A DNA stretch of 64,000 nucleotides, from positions 1 to 64,000 of the forward strand of contig CANHVU010000015.1 in the NCBI GenBank assembly GCA_947464275.1. Direction: 5' to 3'. Positions 37,340 through 46,269 of the stretch are shown here, one piece after another. The stretch's first letter is position 1; every line of letters begins with the position of its first letter. The position numbers were made by a program, and so were the translations under genes. The DNA is from Bacteroidota bacterium (GTDB taxonomy: Bacteria; Bacteroidota; Bacteroidia; UKL13-3). Below the pieces are notes generated by a model. It did no database searches and was not told where the DNA came from. It saw only the letters and a program-made list of their open reading frames with translations.

Positions 37340-37762
37340 TTAGTGCTTAATTACTTTAGTTAGTTTAAAGCAATCTTCTTTGATTTTAAAATCTTTTGGA
37401 CGGCTTATCCCTTCGGTACTTAAACATATTTGTAATTTACTATCATCTGTAAAGTTAAAAATAGCAAGCATACGCCTGAGTTCTTTTTTAGTTTGATAAT
37501 CAAATAATATTAAATCCAATTGATAAGGTTTAGTGGATAGATTGGTGCTGTATTTCATATAGTATTTATTACCATCCATCAAAAACATTTCGCCTCCAAT
37601 AGTCTCGCCTTCGGCTTTCATGGAAGCATAGCCAAGTGAATCAAAGTTGAATACAATTTCTTCATTGTTAATTATGCTTTTCCATGAACCTATCAGACTT
37701 TGTGCTTTGCTAGCTAAACAAAATATAATTGTAAAAAATAAAATTGAAATGCCTCTTTTCAT
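37340..37762 (-). CDS. Secreted lipocalin-like protein
   Basis: A 140-residue protein with a signal peptide (MKRGISILFFTIIFCLASKAQ) and a lipocalin-like start (SLIGSWKSIINNEEIVFNFD) followed by a set of short strands with two cysteines near the C-terminus. Similar small periplasmic proteins of Bacteroidota are unassigned. It is upstream of the sirtuin gene with a 21-base gap, so the two may share a transcript, though one is exported and the other cytoplasmic. Confidence 0.55.
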   Translation of the reverse strand: MKRGISILFFTIIFCLASKAQSLIGSWKSIINNEEIVFNFDSLGYASMKAEGETIGGEMFLMDGNKYYMKYSTNLSTKPYQLDLILFDYQTKKELRRMLAIFNFTDDSKLQICLSTEGISRPKDFKIKEDCFKLTKVIKH

Positions 37763-37882
37763 AAGTTTACAATAGTAGAAAAATAACTATTCATTTTAAT
37801 AAAACAGAAAGTTGATTTTACAAATAATTTCGTAATAAATTTATTATATTTATTTGCAGTGTACAAAGTAAATCGAAATAAC

Positions 37883-39814
37883 ATGGGAGAATTTTTAGCT
37901 AATTATTGGTGGGTAATTTTATTTATTGTAAGCTTAGTGCTGTATAAAATTATTCTTAGATTTTTATTTGGAATGGTAATAGTTCCAGAAGATAAAATTG
38001 GTTTAGTAACTAAGAAGTTTGTGCTATTTGGAACTGATAAAGAACTTCCAGATGGACGCATTATTGCCACCAAAGGCGAAGCAGGTTTTCAAGCAAAAAC
38101 ACTTGCTCCAGGTTTATATTTTTGGATGTGGGTTTGGCAATATGATGTTACAATGGAAAGTTTTACCATTATTCCTGAAGGTAAAATTGGTTTGGTATTG
38201 GCTAAAGATGGGTCTGAAATTCCTACAGGTAATATTTTAGGGCAAAGAGCTGAATGCGATAATTTTCAAGATGCTGAAAAGTTTTTGAATAATGGAGGTC
38301 AACGAGGTAGGCAAACCGTTTATATTACTGCTGGTTCTTATCGTATCAACACTTTTATTTTTCAAGTATCCATTACCGATATGATACGCATACAAGAAAG
38401 CATGGTTGGTATTGTTACTACTTTAGATGGTTTGCCAATTGAAGCTGGACAAATTGCAGGTAAATTAGTGGATGGACATAATAATTTCCAAGATTTTGAT
38501 ACCTTTTTGAAACAAGGTGGAAACAGAGGTTTGCAGCCACAAGTTATTTTAGCAGGTTCTTACAATTTAAATCCTTGGGCGGTTCAGTTAGAAGAAATTC
38601 CAATGACCGAAATCCCAATTGGATATGTGGGTGTGGTAATTTCATATATTGGTCAAGAAGGAAGTGATTTAATAGGTTCAGAGTTTAAACATGGCAATAT
38701 AGTCGAAAAAGGATTTAAAGGCGTGTGGCTTGAACCTCTTGGTCCGGGTAAATTTCCGGTTAATAAATATATAATGAAAGTGGAGTTGGTACCGACTACT
38801 AACTTGGTTTTAAATTGGGCAGCAGCGCGCAGCGAAGCTCATAATTTAGATAAAAATCTTTCAACCATTACAGTGCGTTCAAAAGATGGTTTTCCTTTTA
38901 ATTTGGATGTGGCGCAAATTATTCATGTGCCTACAACCGAGGCTCCAAAAGTAATAGCTAGGTTTGGAAACATGGTTAATTTGGTTTCGCAAGTATTAGA
39001 ACCAACCATTGGTAACTATTTTAGAAACTCTGCACAAGACAGCGATGTAATTGCCTTTTTAAGCACACGTAAAGAACGCCAAGAATCGGCCAAAGGCCAT
39101 ATCAAAAAAGTATTAGATGAGTACAATGTAAATGCTGTTGATACTTTGATTGGAGATATTGTTCCGCTAGAATCGTTAATGAAAACCTTAACCGATAGAA
39201 AAATTGCAGAAGAACAAAAAGTAACTTACAATACGCAAAAACAAGCGCAAGAAACACGCCAAGGAATGGAGAAAGAAACTGCCATTGCCGATATGCAAAA
39301 GGATATTGTAAAAGCGCAACAAAGTGTTGAAATAGCTGAACGTACAGCTAATGCAACCGTTAAAAAATCGGAAGGTGATGCTGCTAGTGTTAAACTTGCT
39401 GTAAGTGCCGAAGCCGAAGCAACTAAGTTAAGAGCGTTTGCCGAAGCTGAGGCTACCAAAGCCAGAGCACAAGCAGAATCGGAAGCTATTAAACTAAAAG
39501 CGTCAGCTCAGGCTGAACAAATTGCTTTAACCGGAGATGCGGAAGCGGGTAAAATTTTAGCAGTGGGTAAATCTACTGCTGAAGCTTATGAATTAGCTGT
39601 AAAAGCTTTAGGTGGCGAAAACTTTACCCGTTATAAAATTACTGAAGAGTTATCGAAAGGAAACATTAAACTGATACCTGATGTATTGATTGGCGGAAAC
39701 AATAATGGAAGCGGCAATGCCATGGATGGTTTGTTAGGATTAAAGTTAATGGAAATGATGAACCCAGAGAAAAAGGATAATCCAATAACTGAAACTAAAC
39801 CTAACGAAGAATAA
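37883..39814 (+). CDS. SPFH/band 7 (flotillin-like) membrane protein
   Basis: About 643 residues. An N-terminal membrane helix (WWVILFIVSLVLYKIILRFLF) is followed by a long region with repeated PEG-K-IGLV-type segments (VPEDKIGLVTKKFVLFG, IIPEGKIGLVLAKDGSEIP), an SPFH/band 7 domain (about 300-430, ITVRSKDGFPFNLDVAQIIH), and a coiled coil rich in A, E and K (about 440-560, AEAEATKLRAFAEAEATKAR). A Gly/Asn-rich tail ends in EE. Flotillin-like proteins organise membrane microdomains. It is longer than typical flotillins because of the N-terminal repeated segments. Start set at ATG 37883 rather than GTG 37859. Confidence 0.85.
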   Translation: MGEFLANYWWVILFIVSLVLYKIILRFLFGMVIVPEDKIGLVTKKFVLFGTDKELPDGRIIATKGEAGFQAKTLAPGLYFWMWVWQYDVTMESFTIIPEGKIGLVLAKDGSEIPTGNILGQRAECDNFQDAEKFLNNGGQRGRQTVYITAGSYRINTFIFQVSITDMIRIQESMVGIVTTLDGLPIEAGQIAGKLVDGHNNFQDFDTFLKQGGNRGLQPQVILAGSYNLNPWAVQLEEIPMTEIPIGYVGVVISYIGQEGSDLIGSEFKHGNIVEKGFKGVWLEPLGPGKFPVNKYIMKVELVPTTNLVLNWAAARSEAHNLDKNLSTITVRSKDGFPFNLDVAQIIHVPTTEAPKVIARFGNMVNLVSQVLEPTIGNYFRNSAQDSDVIAFLSTRKERQESAKGHIKKVLDEYNVNAVDTLIGDIVPLESLMKTLTDRKIAEEQKVTYNTQKQAQETRQGMEKETAIADMQKDIVKAQQSVEIAERTANATVKKSEGDAASVKLAVSAEAEATKLRAFAEAEATKARAQAESEAIKLKASAQAEQIALTGDAEAGKILAVGKSTAEAYELAVKALGGENFTRYKITEELSKGNIKLIPDVLIGGNNNGSGNAMDGLLGLKLMEMMNPEKKDNPITETKPNEE

Positions 39815-39840
39815 ATAATATCTAACTCAATCATTAATTT

Positions 39841-39877
39841 AAAAGCGCTTCTTTAAAAATAAGGAAGCGCTTTTTTT
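39841..39877 (+). terminator. Rho-independent terminator of the SPFH gene
   Basis: Stem AAAAGCGCTTC (39841-39851) / GAAGCGCTTTT (39864-39874) and a T-run to 39877. It cleanly separates the SPFH gene from the paralog array that follows. Confidence 0.9.
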
Positions 39878-39910
39878 AGGTTTTTTCATTTGCTTAAATA
39901 TATTTGTTAT

Positions 39911-40426
39911 ATGCTAAAATATGTAATGTTATGGTTGTTTTGTGTTGGTTTTATAAATGCCAATGCTCAACAAGTTGTTTCTTTCCTTAATAAATCAAAA
40001 AGCAGAGTTCATAAATATAGCTTGCCTCAAAAAGTAACTTTAAAATCAAACATTGGAGAAATACGGGAGGCTATACTTATAAATGTGAATGGAGATACTT
40101 TGTATTTTACAAGTTTAAAAAACAAGAAAATTGAATATAGCATGATGTACAATCAATTAAAATATATAAAATTTCATCACAATGCTGAAGCACCACTTTA
40201 TATTGGTAAATATGCATTTATTGCGCTAGGAACTGGTTTAACTTTTATAGGAACTATATCTTTACTTCACGGATATTCAGATGTGATATCAGCTAGGGTA
40301 TACCGTGAATTTGGTACATCACTTTTATTTGGGGGACTTGGTTCTTTTATAGTTAGCTCTATATTTAACAGTGGCTTGCCTAAAGAATTTAATTTTAAAA
40401 ATAATGATTTAATAATTAACAATTAA
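39911..40426 (+). CDS. Paralog array member 1: signal peptide, beta domain, hydrophobic tail
   Basis: First of six tandem relatives. About 171 residues: signal peptide MLKYVMLWLFCVGFINANAQ, then a beta-rich domain (about 22-90) with the family pattern Y-x-LP-x-KVT-x-K, GDTLYF and YNQLKYIKFH, then two hydrophobic segments (about 97-115 and 133-150) and a short tail NSGLPKEFNFKNND. The family motif resembles short SH3/LSm-like beta domains, but I cannot name it. An exact TATATTTG -7-like motif sits at 39899-39906, very close to the ATG, so a start at ATG 39926 is also possible. Function unknown. Confidence 0.65.
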   Translation: MLKYVMLWLFCVGFINANAQQVVSFLNKSKSRVHKYSLPQKVTLKSNIGEIREAILINVNGDTLYFTSLKNKKIEYSMMYNQLKYIKFHHNAEAPLYIGKYAFIALGTGLTFIGTISLLHGYSDVISARVYREFGTSLLFGGLGSFIVSSIFNSGLPKEFNFKNNDLIINN

Positions 40427-40428
40427 TT

Positions 40429-40932
40429 ATGTATAAAGTAAGTTTATTGCTGTTTATCGTGTTTTGCATTATATCAAATTTGCACTCTCAACAAAAAGTA
40501 GGTTTTGAAAAGATGGGTTTGAGTAGACATAAAAATATCAAATTATTTAAGTTACCATCCAAGTTTAAATTTGAAACCAATACACATAACGAATTCAAGG
40601 CAATGCTTGTTAAAGTAGAAAATGACTCTCTATATTTTAAATCTAAAACAGGAGTTGCATATGTTTATCATTTAAATGAAATAAATAATATAAAGAAATT
40701 GTCTATTTTGAATGGTATTCAAACAGTACTTTCCGGCACTTTATTAGCCATTACTACAGGTTTTTTTTCTGGAGTGGTAGTGAAAATTGTGGATGGTCCA
40801 AGTCATAACGTAAAAGAAATTGCAGGTCTTAGTGCTTTAACTGCCGTGTTTTCTGGAATAAGTTGGGCATCTATATCTTTTCAAAACAGAACTAAAAAAT
40901 TATCAAAATATAAAATAATAATTTTTGAATAG
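40429..40932 (+). CDS. Paralog array member 2 (diverged)
   Basis: A 167-residue member, 2 bases after member 1. Signal peptide MYKVSLLLFIVFCIISNLHS then QQKVGFEKMG. The beta domain keeps LFKLPSKFKFETN and VENDSLYFKSK but has HLNEINNIKKL in place of the usual YNxLKYIKFH. Hydrophobic segments lie at about 103-121 and 135-153. It lacks the N-S-x-LP motif of the tail. It is one of the two most diverged copies. Confidence 0.62.
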   Translation: MYKVSLLLFIVFCIISNLHSQQKVGFEKMGLSRHKNIKLFKLPSKFKFETNTHNEFKAMLVKVENDSLYFKSKTGVAYVYHLNEINNIKKLSILNGIQTVLSGTLLAITTGFFSGVVVKIVDGPSHNVKEIAGLSALTAVFSGISWASISFQNRTKKLSKYKIIIFE

Positions 40933-40937
40933 TAAAT

Positions 40938-41456
40938 ATGTTATTGAAACTAAAAATATTAATTATACTCAATATGTGTTTTTGTTTGGCTAACGCTCAA
41001 AAAGTGATAACTTTTTTTACCAATAAAAAGCAAACGGAAACTATTGATTACACTTTACCTCATAAAGTAACTTGTAAAACCAATGAAGGTAAAAGGTTAC
41101 AGTTAATACTTGAAAAGGTAAATAACGATTCTTTTTATTTTTCGAGTTTGCAAAATTCTGAAATGAAATACACAACGCATTATAATGATTTGAAATTTAT
41201 TAAGTTTTATAAAAAGGGAGAAATACCTTTGAAATTTGGCAAATATTCATTTATAGCAATTGGTACATACTTTACTGCATTTTCAGGGTTTCTGATTACT
41301 CGTTCATTTATTGTTCCTGAATGGACTAAATTAAATAGAGAAGTTGGTTTGGCTTTGTTACTTCCTGCTTCATTAAGTTTTATAATTTCCACAAGTTTCA
41401 ATAGTAGTTTACCTCTTAAACTCAAATTCGTTAAAAATAAATATATTGTAAAATGA
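40938..41456 (+). CDS. Paralog array member 3
   Basis: A 172-residue member, 5 bases after member 2. Signal peptide MLLKLKILIILNMCFCLANA then QKVITFF. It has the full family pattern: YTLPHKVTCKTNEGKRLQL, VNNDSFYFSSLQN, HYNDLKFIKFYKKGEIPL, hydrophobic segments at about 106-123 and 138-155 and the tail NSSLPLKLKFVKN. It is the closest relative of member 1 (GKYSFIAIGTYFT versus GKYAFIALGTGLT). Its stop overlaps the start of member 4 (ATGA). Confidence 0.65.
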   Translation: MLLKLKILIILNMCFCLANAQKVITFFTNKKQTETIDYTLPHKVTCKTNEGKRLQLILEKVNNDSFYFSSLQNSEMKYTTHYNDLKFIKFYKKGEIPLKFGKYSFIAIGTYFTAFSGFLITRSFIVPEWTKLNREVGLALLLPASLSFIISTSFNSSLPLKLKFVKNKYIVK

Positions 41457-41917
41457 AAATATTTAAGAATCTAGTTTTATTGGCGCTACTATTTTGTTAC
41501 AGCATGGTTAATGCACAACAAATTGTATTGAAAAAAAATGGAACTCTAAATAGATATACAATTGATATGCCTAATAAGCTAAAGATTAAATATTTTACAG
41601 ATTCAAGTATAAATAATTTTAAAGCAAAAGTAATTGCTTATGAGTTCCCAAATATGACGGTTCGTGTAAAGAAAGATACTATTATTATTGATGTAAGAAA
41701 AATTACAGAGGTGAAATATACTTCAGATGCAGTAGTTTTTTATTATGGCACTTCAGCTGTTATTTCAATTTTGTTTTTGCCCATGTTTTTTATCTCTATT
41801 CACGAAAAAATTTATGAAGCAGTACTAACTTCTGCTGGTGTACTTACAGGTGCTTACTTTTTAGCCAAACAAGGCAAAAGAACATTTAATACAAAAAATG
41901 AATGGCGATTTGAATAA
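41453..41917 (+). CDS. Paralog array member 4 (diverged, short)
   Basis: A 154-residue member with a 4-base overlap with member 3. Signal peptide MKIFKNLVLLALLFCYSMVNA then QQIVLKKNG. The beta domain is shortened and diverged (YTIDMPNKLKIKYFTDS, IDVRKITEVKYTSD). Two hydrophobic segments follow (about 100-117 and 124-138). The family GDTLYF motif is replaced by NMTVRVKKD. Assigned to the family from position, architecture and the MP-x-KLKIK block; weaker than the others. Confidence 0.55.
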   Translation: MKIFKNLVLLALLFCYSMVNAQQIVLKKNGTLNRYTIDMPNKLKIKYFTDSSINNFKAKVIAYEFPNMTVRVKKDTIIIDVRKITEVKYTSDAVVFYYGTSAVISILFLPMFFISIHEKIYEAVLTSAGVLTGAYFLAKQGKRTFNTKNEWRFE

Positions 41918-41930
41918 ACATAATTTAACC

Positions 41931-42410
41931 ATGAAAAAAACGTATCAGTTTATAATTTTTATTTTTGTGTTTATTACTAGCAAAGCTCAGCAGCGGATAA
42001 TTTTATTTGAAAAAAATGATAGATTAATGCACAAAACATACACCTATAATTTACCAATGGATGTAACTGTTTATCTGAAAAATGGCCAGGTATATGAACG
42101 TGTTTTAACCGAAGTGATTGGAGAAAAACTATTTTTTAAAGATTCAATTAAAATTCAAATTGACTATAAAAAGTTGAAGTATATAAGTTTTCACTCTAAA
42201 AGTGAACGAAGTTATAAAAAGGCTAAAAAATTAACAAGACTTGGCGGACTTTCATTATTTTTCATAGGTATAATGCCAAACAAAAATAATAGTTTTATTC
42301 CTGCTGTATTCCTTACAAGTGGAATTACGCTTTTCTTGTATTCTTATTCTTTCAATTCAAAAATCTCTCAAAAAATAAAAACAAGTAAATGGGAAATTCA
42401 ACCACTTTAA
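41931..42410 (+). CDS. Paralog array member 5
   Basis: About 159 residues from ATG 41931, which gives a clean signal peptide (MKKTYQFIIFIFVFITSKAQ). The frame is open back to an ATG at 41898 overlapping member 4, but that start would add a hydrophilic leader. Beta domain: TYNLPMDVTVYLKNGQVYER, VIGEKLFFKD, DYKKLKYISFHSKSE; then hydrophobic segments at about 100-115 and 122-138 and FNSKISQKIKTSKWEI. Conserved architecture; function unknown. Confidence 0.62.
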   Translation: MKKTYQFIIFIFVFITSKAQQRIILFEKNDRLMHKTYTYNLPMDVTVYLKNGQVYERVLTEVIGEKLFFKDSIKIQIDYKKLKYISFHSKSERSYKKAKKLTRLGGLSLFFIGIMPNKNNSFIPAVFLTSGITLFLYSYSFNSKISQKIKTSKWEIQPL

Positions 42411-42418
42411 TTTATAAA

Positions 42419-42937
42419 ATGATGCTTCATAAAATATTTTTTGCACTTATTGTTTTAATTACCTTAAGCGTTAAAAGTCAACAGCGTATATTTTTTGTTA
42501 ATAAAGAAGAACCTTATGATAAAGTGGCTATTTATAAACTACCGCAACATGTTACTTGCACATTTAACAATGGTGAAAAACAATCACTTGTTCTAGAAAA
42601 AGTGATTGGCGATACCTTAATTTTTGAGCCATTTCAATACAGTTCTGAGCATCCAACTTATTTATTTAGTAATTTGAAAAAAGTATATTTTCATAAAAAA
42701 GGTGAGTATGTGTTAAAGGTAATAACTTTGGGTTTTGCGGGTGTTTCTGTAGCATCCGTGGTCAGTTTTTTTATAGCGGCAAATCAATACAGCCAGCCTA
42801 GTGAAAATGGAGGTAATATTGCATTACTTTTTTTTCCACCATTCGCATTGATTACAGGCACTATAGCTGGTTTGGTTTACACTACTTTACCTAAAAGTTA
42901 TAAGAGTAAAAATTATCAAATTTTTATAAAACAATAA
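42419..42937 (+). CDS. Paralog array member 6
   Basis: About 172 residues from ATG 42419 (42422 is also possible); signal peptide MMLHKIFFALIVLITLSVKS then QQRIFFVNK. Beta domain: YKLPQHVTCTFNNGEKQSL, VLEKVIGDTLIFEPF, YLFSNLKKVYFHKKGEYVL, then two hydrophobic segments (about 104-122 and 138-158) and a tail TTLPKSYKSKNYQI. It is the last of the array; the next gene is an unrelated helicase 47 bases on. Confidence 0.63.
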   Translation: MMLHKIFFALIVLITLSVKSQQRIFFVNKEEPYDKVAIYKLPQHVTCTFNNGEKQSLVLEKVIGDTLIFEPFQYSSEHPTYLFSNLKKVYFHKKGEYVLKVITLGFAGVSVASVVSFFIAANQYSQPSENGGNIALLFFPPFALITGTIAGLVYTTLPKSYKSKNYQIFIKQ

Positions 42938-42941
42938 AAAA

Positions 42942-42976
42942 ATTCCTTTATTCAAATCCCAAATTTCATCCTTAAT
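42942..42976. repeat. Degenerate heptanucleotide repeat before the helicase gene
   Basis: Five units: attcctt, tattcaa, atcccaa, atttcat, ccttaat. Diverged but similar to the arrays at 5043 and 31750. The following bases (ATTGCCTAATG) lead straight into the helicase start. Confidence 0.4.
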
Positions 42977-42984
42977 ATTGCCTA

Positions 42985-45900
42985 ATGGCACAAACTAAAA
43001 TTCCATTTATAGATTTACTCAATCAATTAAATACAAAACAGCGCGAAGCTGTTGAACAAATTGATGGTCCAATGTTGGTTATTGCTGGCCCTGGAACTGG
43101 TAAAACACAAATATTAGCCACAAGAATTGCTAATATTTTAACCCAAACCGATACCACTGCCGAAAGTATTTTATGCTTAACTTATACCGATGCAGGCACC
43201 ATTGCCATGCGTAAACGTTTGTTAGATATAATTGGAACAGATGCTTACAGAATCGACATTTTTACCTTTCACGCTTTTAGTAATTCGGTAATTCAACAAA
43301 ACTTGGATTATTTTGGCATACGAAGTTTAGATGCTGTTAGTGAGTTAGAGCAAATAAAAATAGTACATGAAATTATTGATAATTTTACTGCCGAAAACCC
43401 TTTAAAACGTTATACAGGCGATATTTATTACGAAACCAGCAGGTTACTTAATTTGTATCAAGCTATGAAACGCGAAAACTGGAATGCCACTTTAATTAGC
43501 AATAAAATTGATGTTTACTTAGAAGACATAAAAACCCGCGAAGAGTTTGTTTATAAACGTAAATACAAAGAGTTTAATGCAGGCGATTTAAAACAAGCTG
43601 CTTACGATAAAGAAGTACAAAAAATGCAGTCGTTAAGAGCAGCTGCTGTTACTTTTGACAGCTACCAAGAAAAGTTAAAGCAAACCAATAGATACGATTT
43701 TGCCGATATGATTCTTTGGGTGATTGAAGCCTTTAATCAAAAGCCAGATATGTTAGCGCAATACCAAGAAAAATATTTATACTTTTTGGTAGATGAATAT
43801 CAAGATACAAGTGGAGCTCAAAACGATTTGTTATTTCAACTTTTAAAAAATAACGATAAGCCTAATGTTTTTGCCGTTGGCGATGATGATCAATCTATTT
43901 ACAGGTTTCAAGGAGCCAACATTGAAAACATCAATTTATACATCAATAAATACCACAATCAGGATTTAACTACCATTTCATTAGAACAAAATTACCGCAG
44001 TAGTCAAGTTATTTTAGATGCTAGTAAAGCCTTAATTGGGCAAAATACAAGCCGACTTAATAGCGATAAAACTTTATTGGCTAGCAATGCTCAATTTGCG
44101 CATTTAGGCGTTGCTCCGCAAATATTTGCTTACCAAAATGAGGCACATCAAAGTACGCATATTGCTATGCAAATAGCCGAATTGCACAAACAATGTGTTC
44201 CTTTAAATGAAATAGCAGTTTTATTTCATAACCATAAACAAGCTGAAGATTTAATTACCTGGCTACAGCAAAATAATATCAATATCAATACACGTAAACG
44301 TGCCAATGCTTTTGACGAAATGTTGGTTAAAAAAATGGTAACCATTTTACGTTATTTAAATGCTGAATTGACTAGGCCACATAGTGGCGAGTATCTTTTA
44401 TTCGAAATTTTGCATTACCATTTTTTCAATTTACCAAGTATTGAATTGGCTCGTTTTGCTAATAAAATGAACGATTTAAACAATAAAATAGATGTGGCTT
44501 GGGAAAAAGTTGGTTGGCGCGAAGCACTTAAACAAAACTTTGTCGAACCTAAGCCAAGTATTTTTATTGTAGATGAAAAAGTAAATCAATTATTTGTTAA
44601 TGCTTCGCAATTGATTGAAAAATGGATTAAAGATGCTACCAATTTAACATTACAGCATTTAATTAAAGAAATAATAAACGATAGTGGTTTATTGTTTGAA
44701 GCATTGCAAAGCGAAGAAAGAACTTATAACATGCAATTATTGCATACCTTTTTCGATTTTATAAAAAATGAATGTGCTCGCAATACCAAAACAGCTTTAA
44801 GGCATTTAATTCAAACCATTGATACCATGGAACAAGAAGGAATTCAGCTGCCTTCGCAACGTTTGATTTATAATACCGATGGTGTTAATTTTATTACTAC
44901 TCACTCTTCAAAAGGATTGGAGTTTGAGCATGTTTTTATAATTGGTTGTAATGCCAATGTTTGGGAAAAAGCACGTAAACACAGCAGTTATACATTGCCC
45001 GATACGTTATTTGAAATAAACAAAGAAAGCGAAATTGAAGAAAAAAGAAGGTTGTTTTATGTAGGCATGACTCGTGCTAAAAAGCAATTATACATAAGCT
45101 ATTTAACCCACGATAACAATAGCAAAGAGTTAGAAAAAAGCCAGTTTGTGGCCGAGTTAGAAGAATTTGCTAAACTAAAAACAAGTGATTATGCTGTTAA
45201 CGATATTGATTTAACCCAATTTGATTTAACTGTTTGGCAAACTCAAAAACATTTACCTCAAAACACTTTGTTTAATAATGATTTTGTAAATGAGTTATTA
45301 GAAAAATATACATTAAGCGTAACTCATTTAAGCTCGTATTTAAAATGCCCAACAGCGTTTTATTTTAACAGTTTAATTAAAGTTCCTGCTCCCTTAAGTG
45401 CCAGCATGACCTTTGGTAGCGCGGTTCATTATGCTTTAGAAAAACTATTTAAAAACATGAATAGTAGCGATGAAAAAGCTTTTGCCTCAACCGAAGAAAT
45501 GATAAAAGATTTTGCTTGGTTTATGCGTAGAAATGAGCAAAATTTTACACCACAAGAGTTTAAGTTACGAATGGAATATGGCGAACAATTTTTGCCCAAA
45601 TATTATAATAAATACATTAACGATTGGAACAAAATTACCAGTGTAGAGCGTAGTTTAAAAAATGTGGTGGTTAACAATGTGCCATTAAATGGAAAATTGG
45701 ATAAGTTAGAGTTTGATGGAAATATTGTGAATGTGGTAGATTATAAAACTGGAAGTGTAGATAATGCCCGCGAAAAGTTTAAAATACCAAATCCTGAAAA
45801 TGCCGCAAAAGACGAAGCAGAGCAAAAAGAACCTAAGTTTGAAGATAAATTTGGTGGAGATTATTGGCGCCAAGCAGTGTTTTATAAAATACTAATGGAT

Positions 45901-46191
45901 TACGATAAAGACCCAAAAACACAAAAATGGGAAATGCGTACTTGTGAGTTTGATTTTGTAGAACCCGAAAAAAAAACGGGAGAGTTTACCAAAGTTAGAG
46001 TGCCAATTTCGCCCAATGATGTAAAAATAGTTTTAGGCCAAATAGATTATGCCTACGCAAAAATTAAAGCCAAAGAATTTAGCAATGGCTGCAGCAAAGA
46101 AGATTGCCATTGGTGCGAGTTTACCAAAAACTATTATGCAAGCAATAATTTTAAAATTGAAATGGATAAAGTAGGCGAGGAGGAAGAATAG
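42985..46191 (+). CDS. UvrD/Rep-like helicase fused to a PD-(D/E)XK nuclease
   Basis: A 1068-residue superfamily 1A helicase. Motif I VIAGPGTGKTQILATR near residue 33, Ia LCLTYTDAGTIAM, II FLVDEYQDTSGAQND near 270, III VGDDDQSIYRFQGA near 302, V THSSKGLEFEHVFIIGC near 640 and VI RRLFYVGMTRAKKQLYISY near 688. The C-terminal 250 residues form a PD-(D/E)XK nuclease domain (GKLDKLEFDGNIVNVVDYKT), with cysteines spaced as in AddB/Cas4-type iron-sulfur nucleases: one in SYLKCPTAFYFN and three in GCSKEDCHWCEF. The likely role is double-strand-break repair or DNA end processing. No AddA/AddB-type partner lies next to it. Confidence 0.88.
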   Translation: MAQTKIPFIDLLNQLNTKQREAVEQIDGPMLVIAGPGTGKTQILATRIANILTQTDTTAESILCLTYTDAGTIAMRKRLLDIIGTDAYRIDIFTFHAFSNSVIQQNLDYFGIRSLDAVSELEQIKIVHEIIDNFTAENPLKRYTGDIYYETSRLLNLYQAMKRENWNATLISNKIDVYLEDIKTREEFVYKRKYKEFNAGDLKQAAYDKEVQKMQSLRAAAVTFDSYQEKLKQTNRYDFADMILWVIEAFNQKPDMLAQYQEKYLYFLVDEYQDTSGAQNDLLFQLLKNNDKPNVFAVGDDDQSIYRFQGANIENINLYINKYHNQDLTTISLEQNYRSSQVILDASKALIGQNTSRLNSDKTLLASNAQFAHLGVAPQIFAYQNEAHQSTHIAMQIAELHKQCVPLNEIAVLFHNHKQAEDLITWLQQNNININTRKRANAFDEMLVKKMVTILRYLNAELTRPHSGEYLLFEILHYHFFNLPSIELARFANKMNDLNNKIDVAWEKVGWREALKQNFVEPKPSIFIVDEKVNQLFVNASQLIEKWIKDATNLTLQHLIKEIINDSGLLFEALQSEERTYNMQLLHTFFDFIKNECARNTKTALRHLIQTIDTMEQEGIQLPSQRLIYNTDGVNFITTHSSKGLEFEHVFIIGCNANVWEKARKHSSYTLPDTLFEINKESEIEEKRRLFYVGMTRAKKQLYISYLTHDNNSKELEKSQFVAELEEFAKLKTSDYAVNDIDLTQFDLTVWQTQKHLPQNTLFNNDFVNELLEKYTLSVTHLSSYLKCPTAFYFNSLIKVPAPLSASMTFGSAVHYALEKLFKNMNSSDEKAFASTEEMIKDFAWFMRRNEQNFTPQEFKLRMEYGEQFLPKYYNKYINDWNKITSVERSLKNVVVNNVPLNGKLDKLEFDGNIVNVVDYKTGSVDNAREKFKIPNPENAAKDEAEQKEPKFEDKFGGDYWRQAVFYKILMDYDKDPKTQKWEMRTCEFDFVEPEKKTGEFTKVRVPISPNDVKIVLGQIDYAYAKIKAKEFSNGCSKEDCHWCEFTKNYYASNNFKIEMDKVGEEEE

Positions 46192-46231
46192 TGGAGTATC
46201 TCATATATTAATTAATTGAATTAAACAAAAA

Positions 46232-46251
46232 AGGCATTGTTACCAATGCCT
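46232..46251. terminator. Bidirectional terminator between helicase and cphA
   Basis: Eight-base-pair stem AGGCATTG (46232-46239) / CAATGCCT (46244-46251) with a 4-base loop, flanked by AAAAA on the left and CTTTT on the right. It sits between convergent genes and suits both. Confidence 0.8.
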
Positions 46252-46269
46252 CTTTTGTAATTTGTTTAT

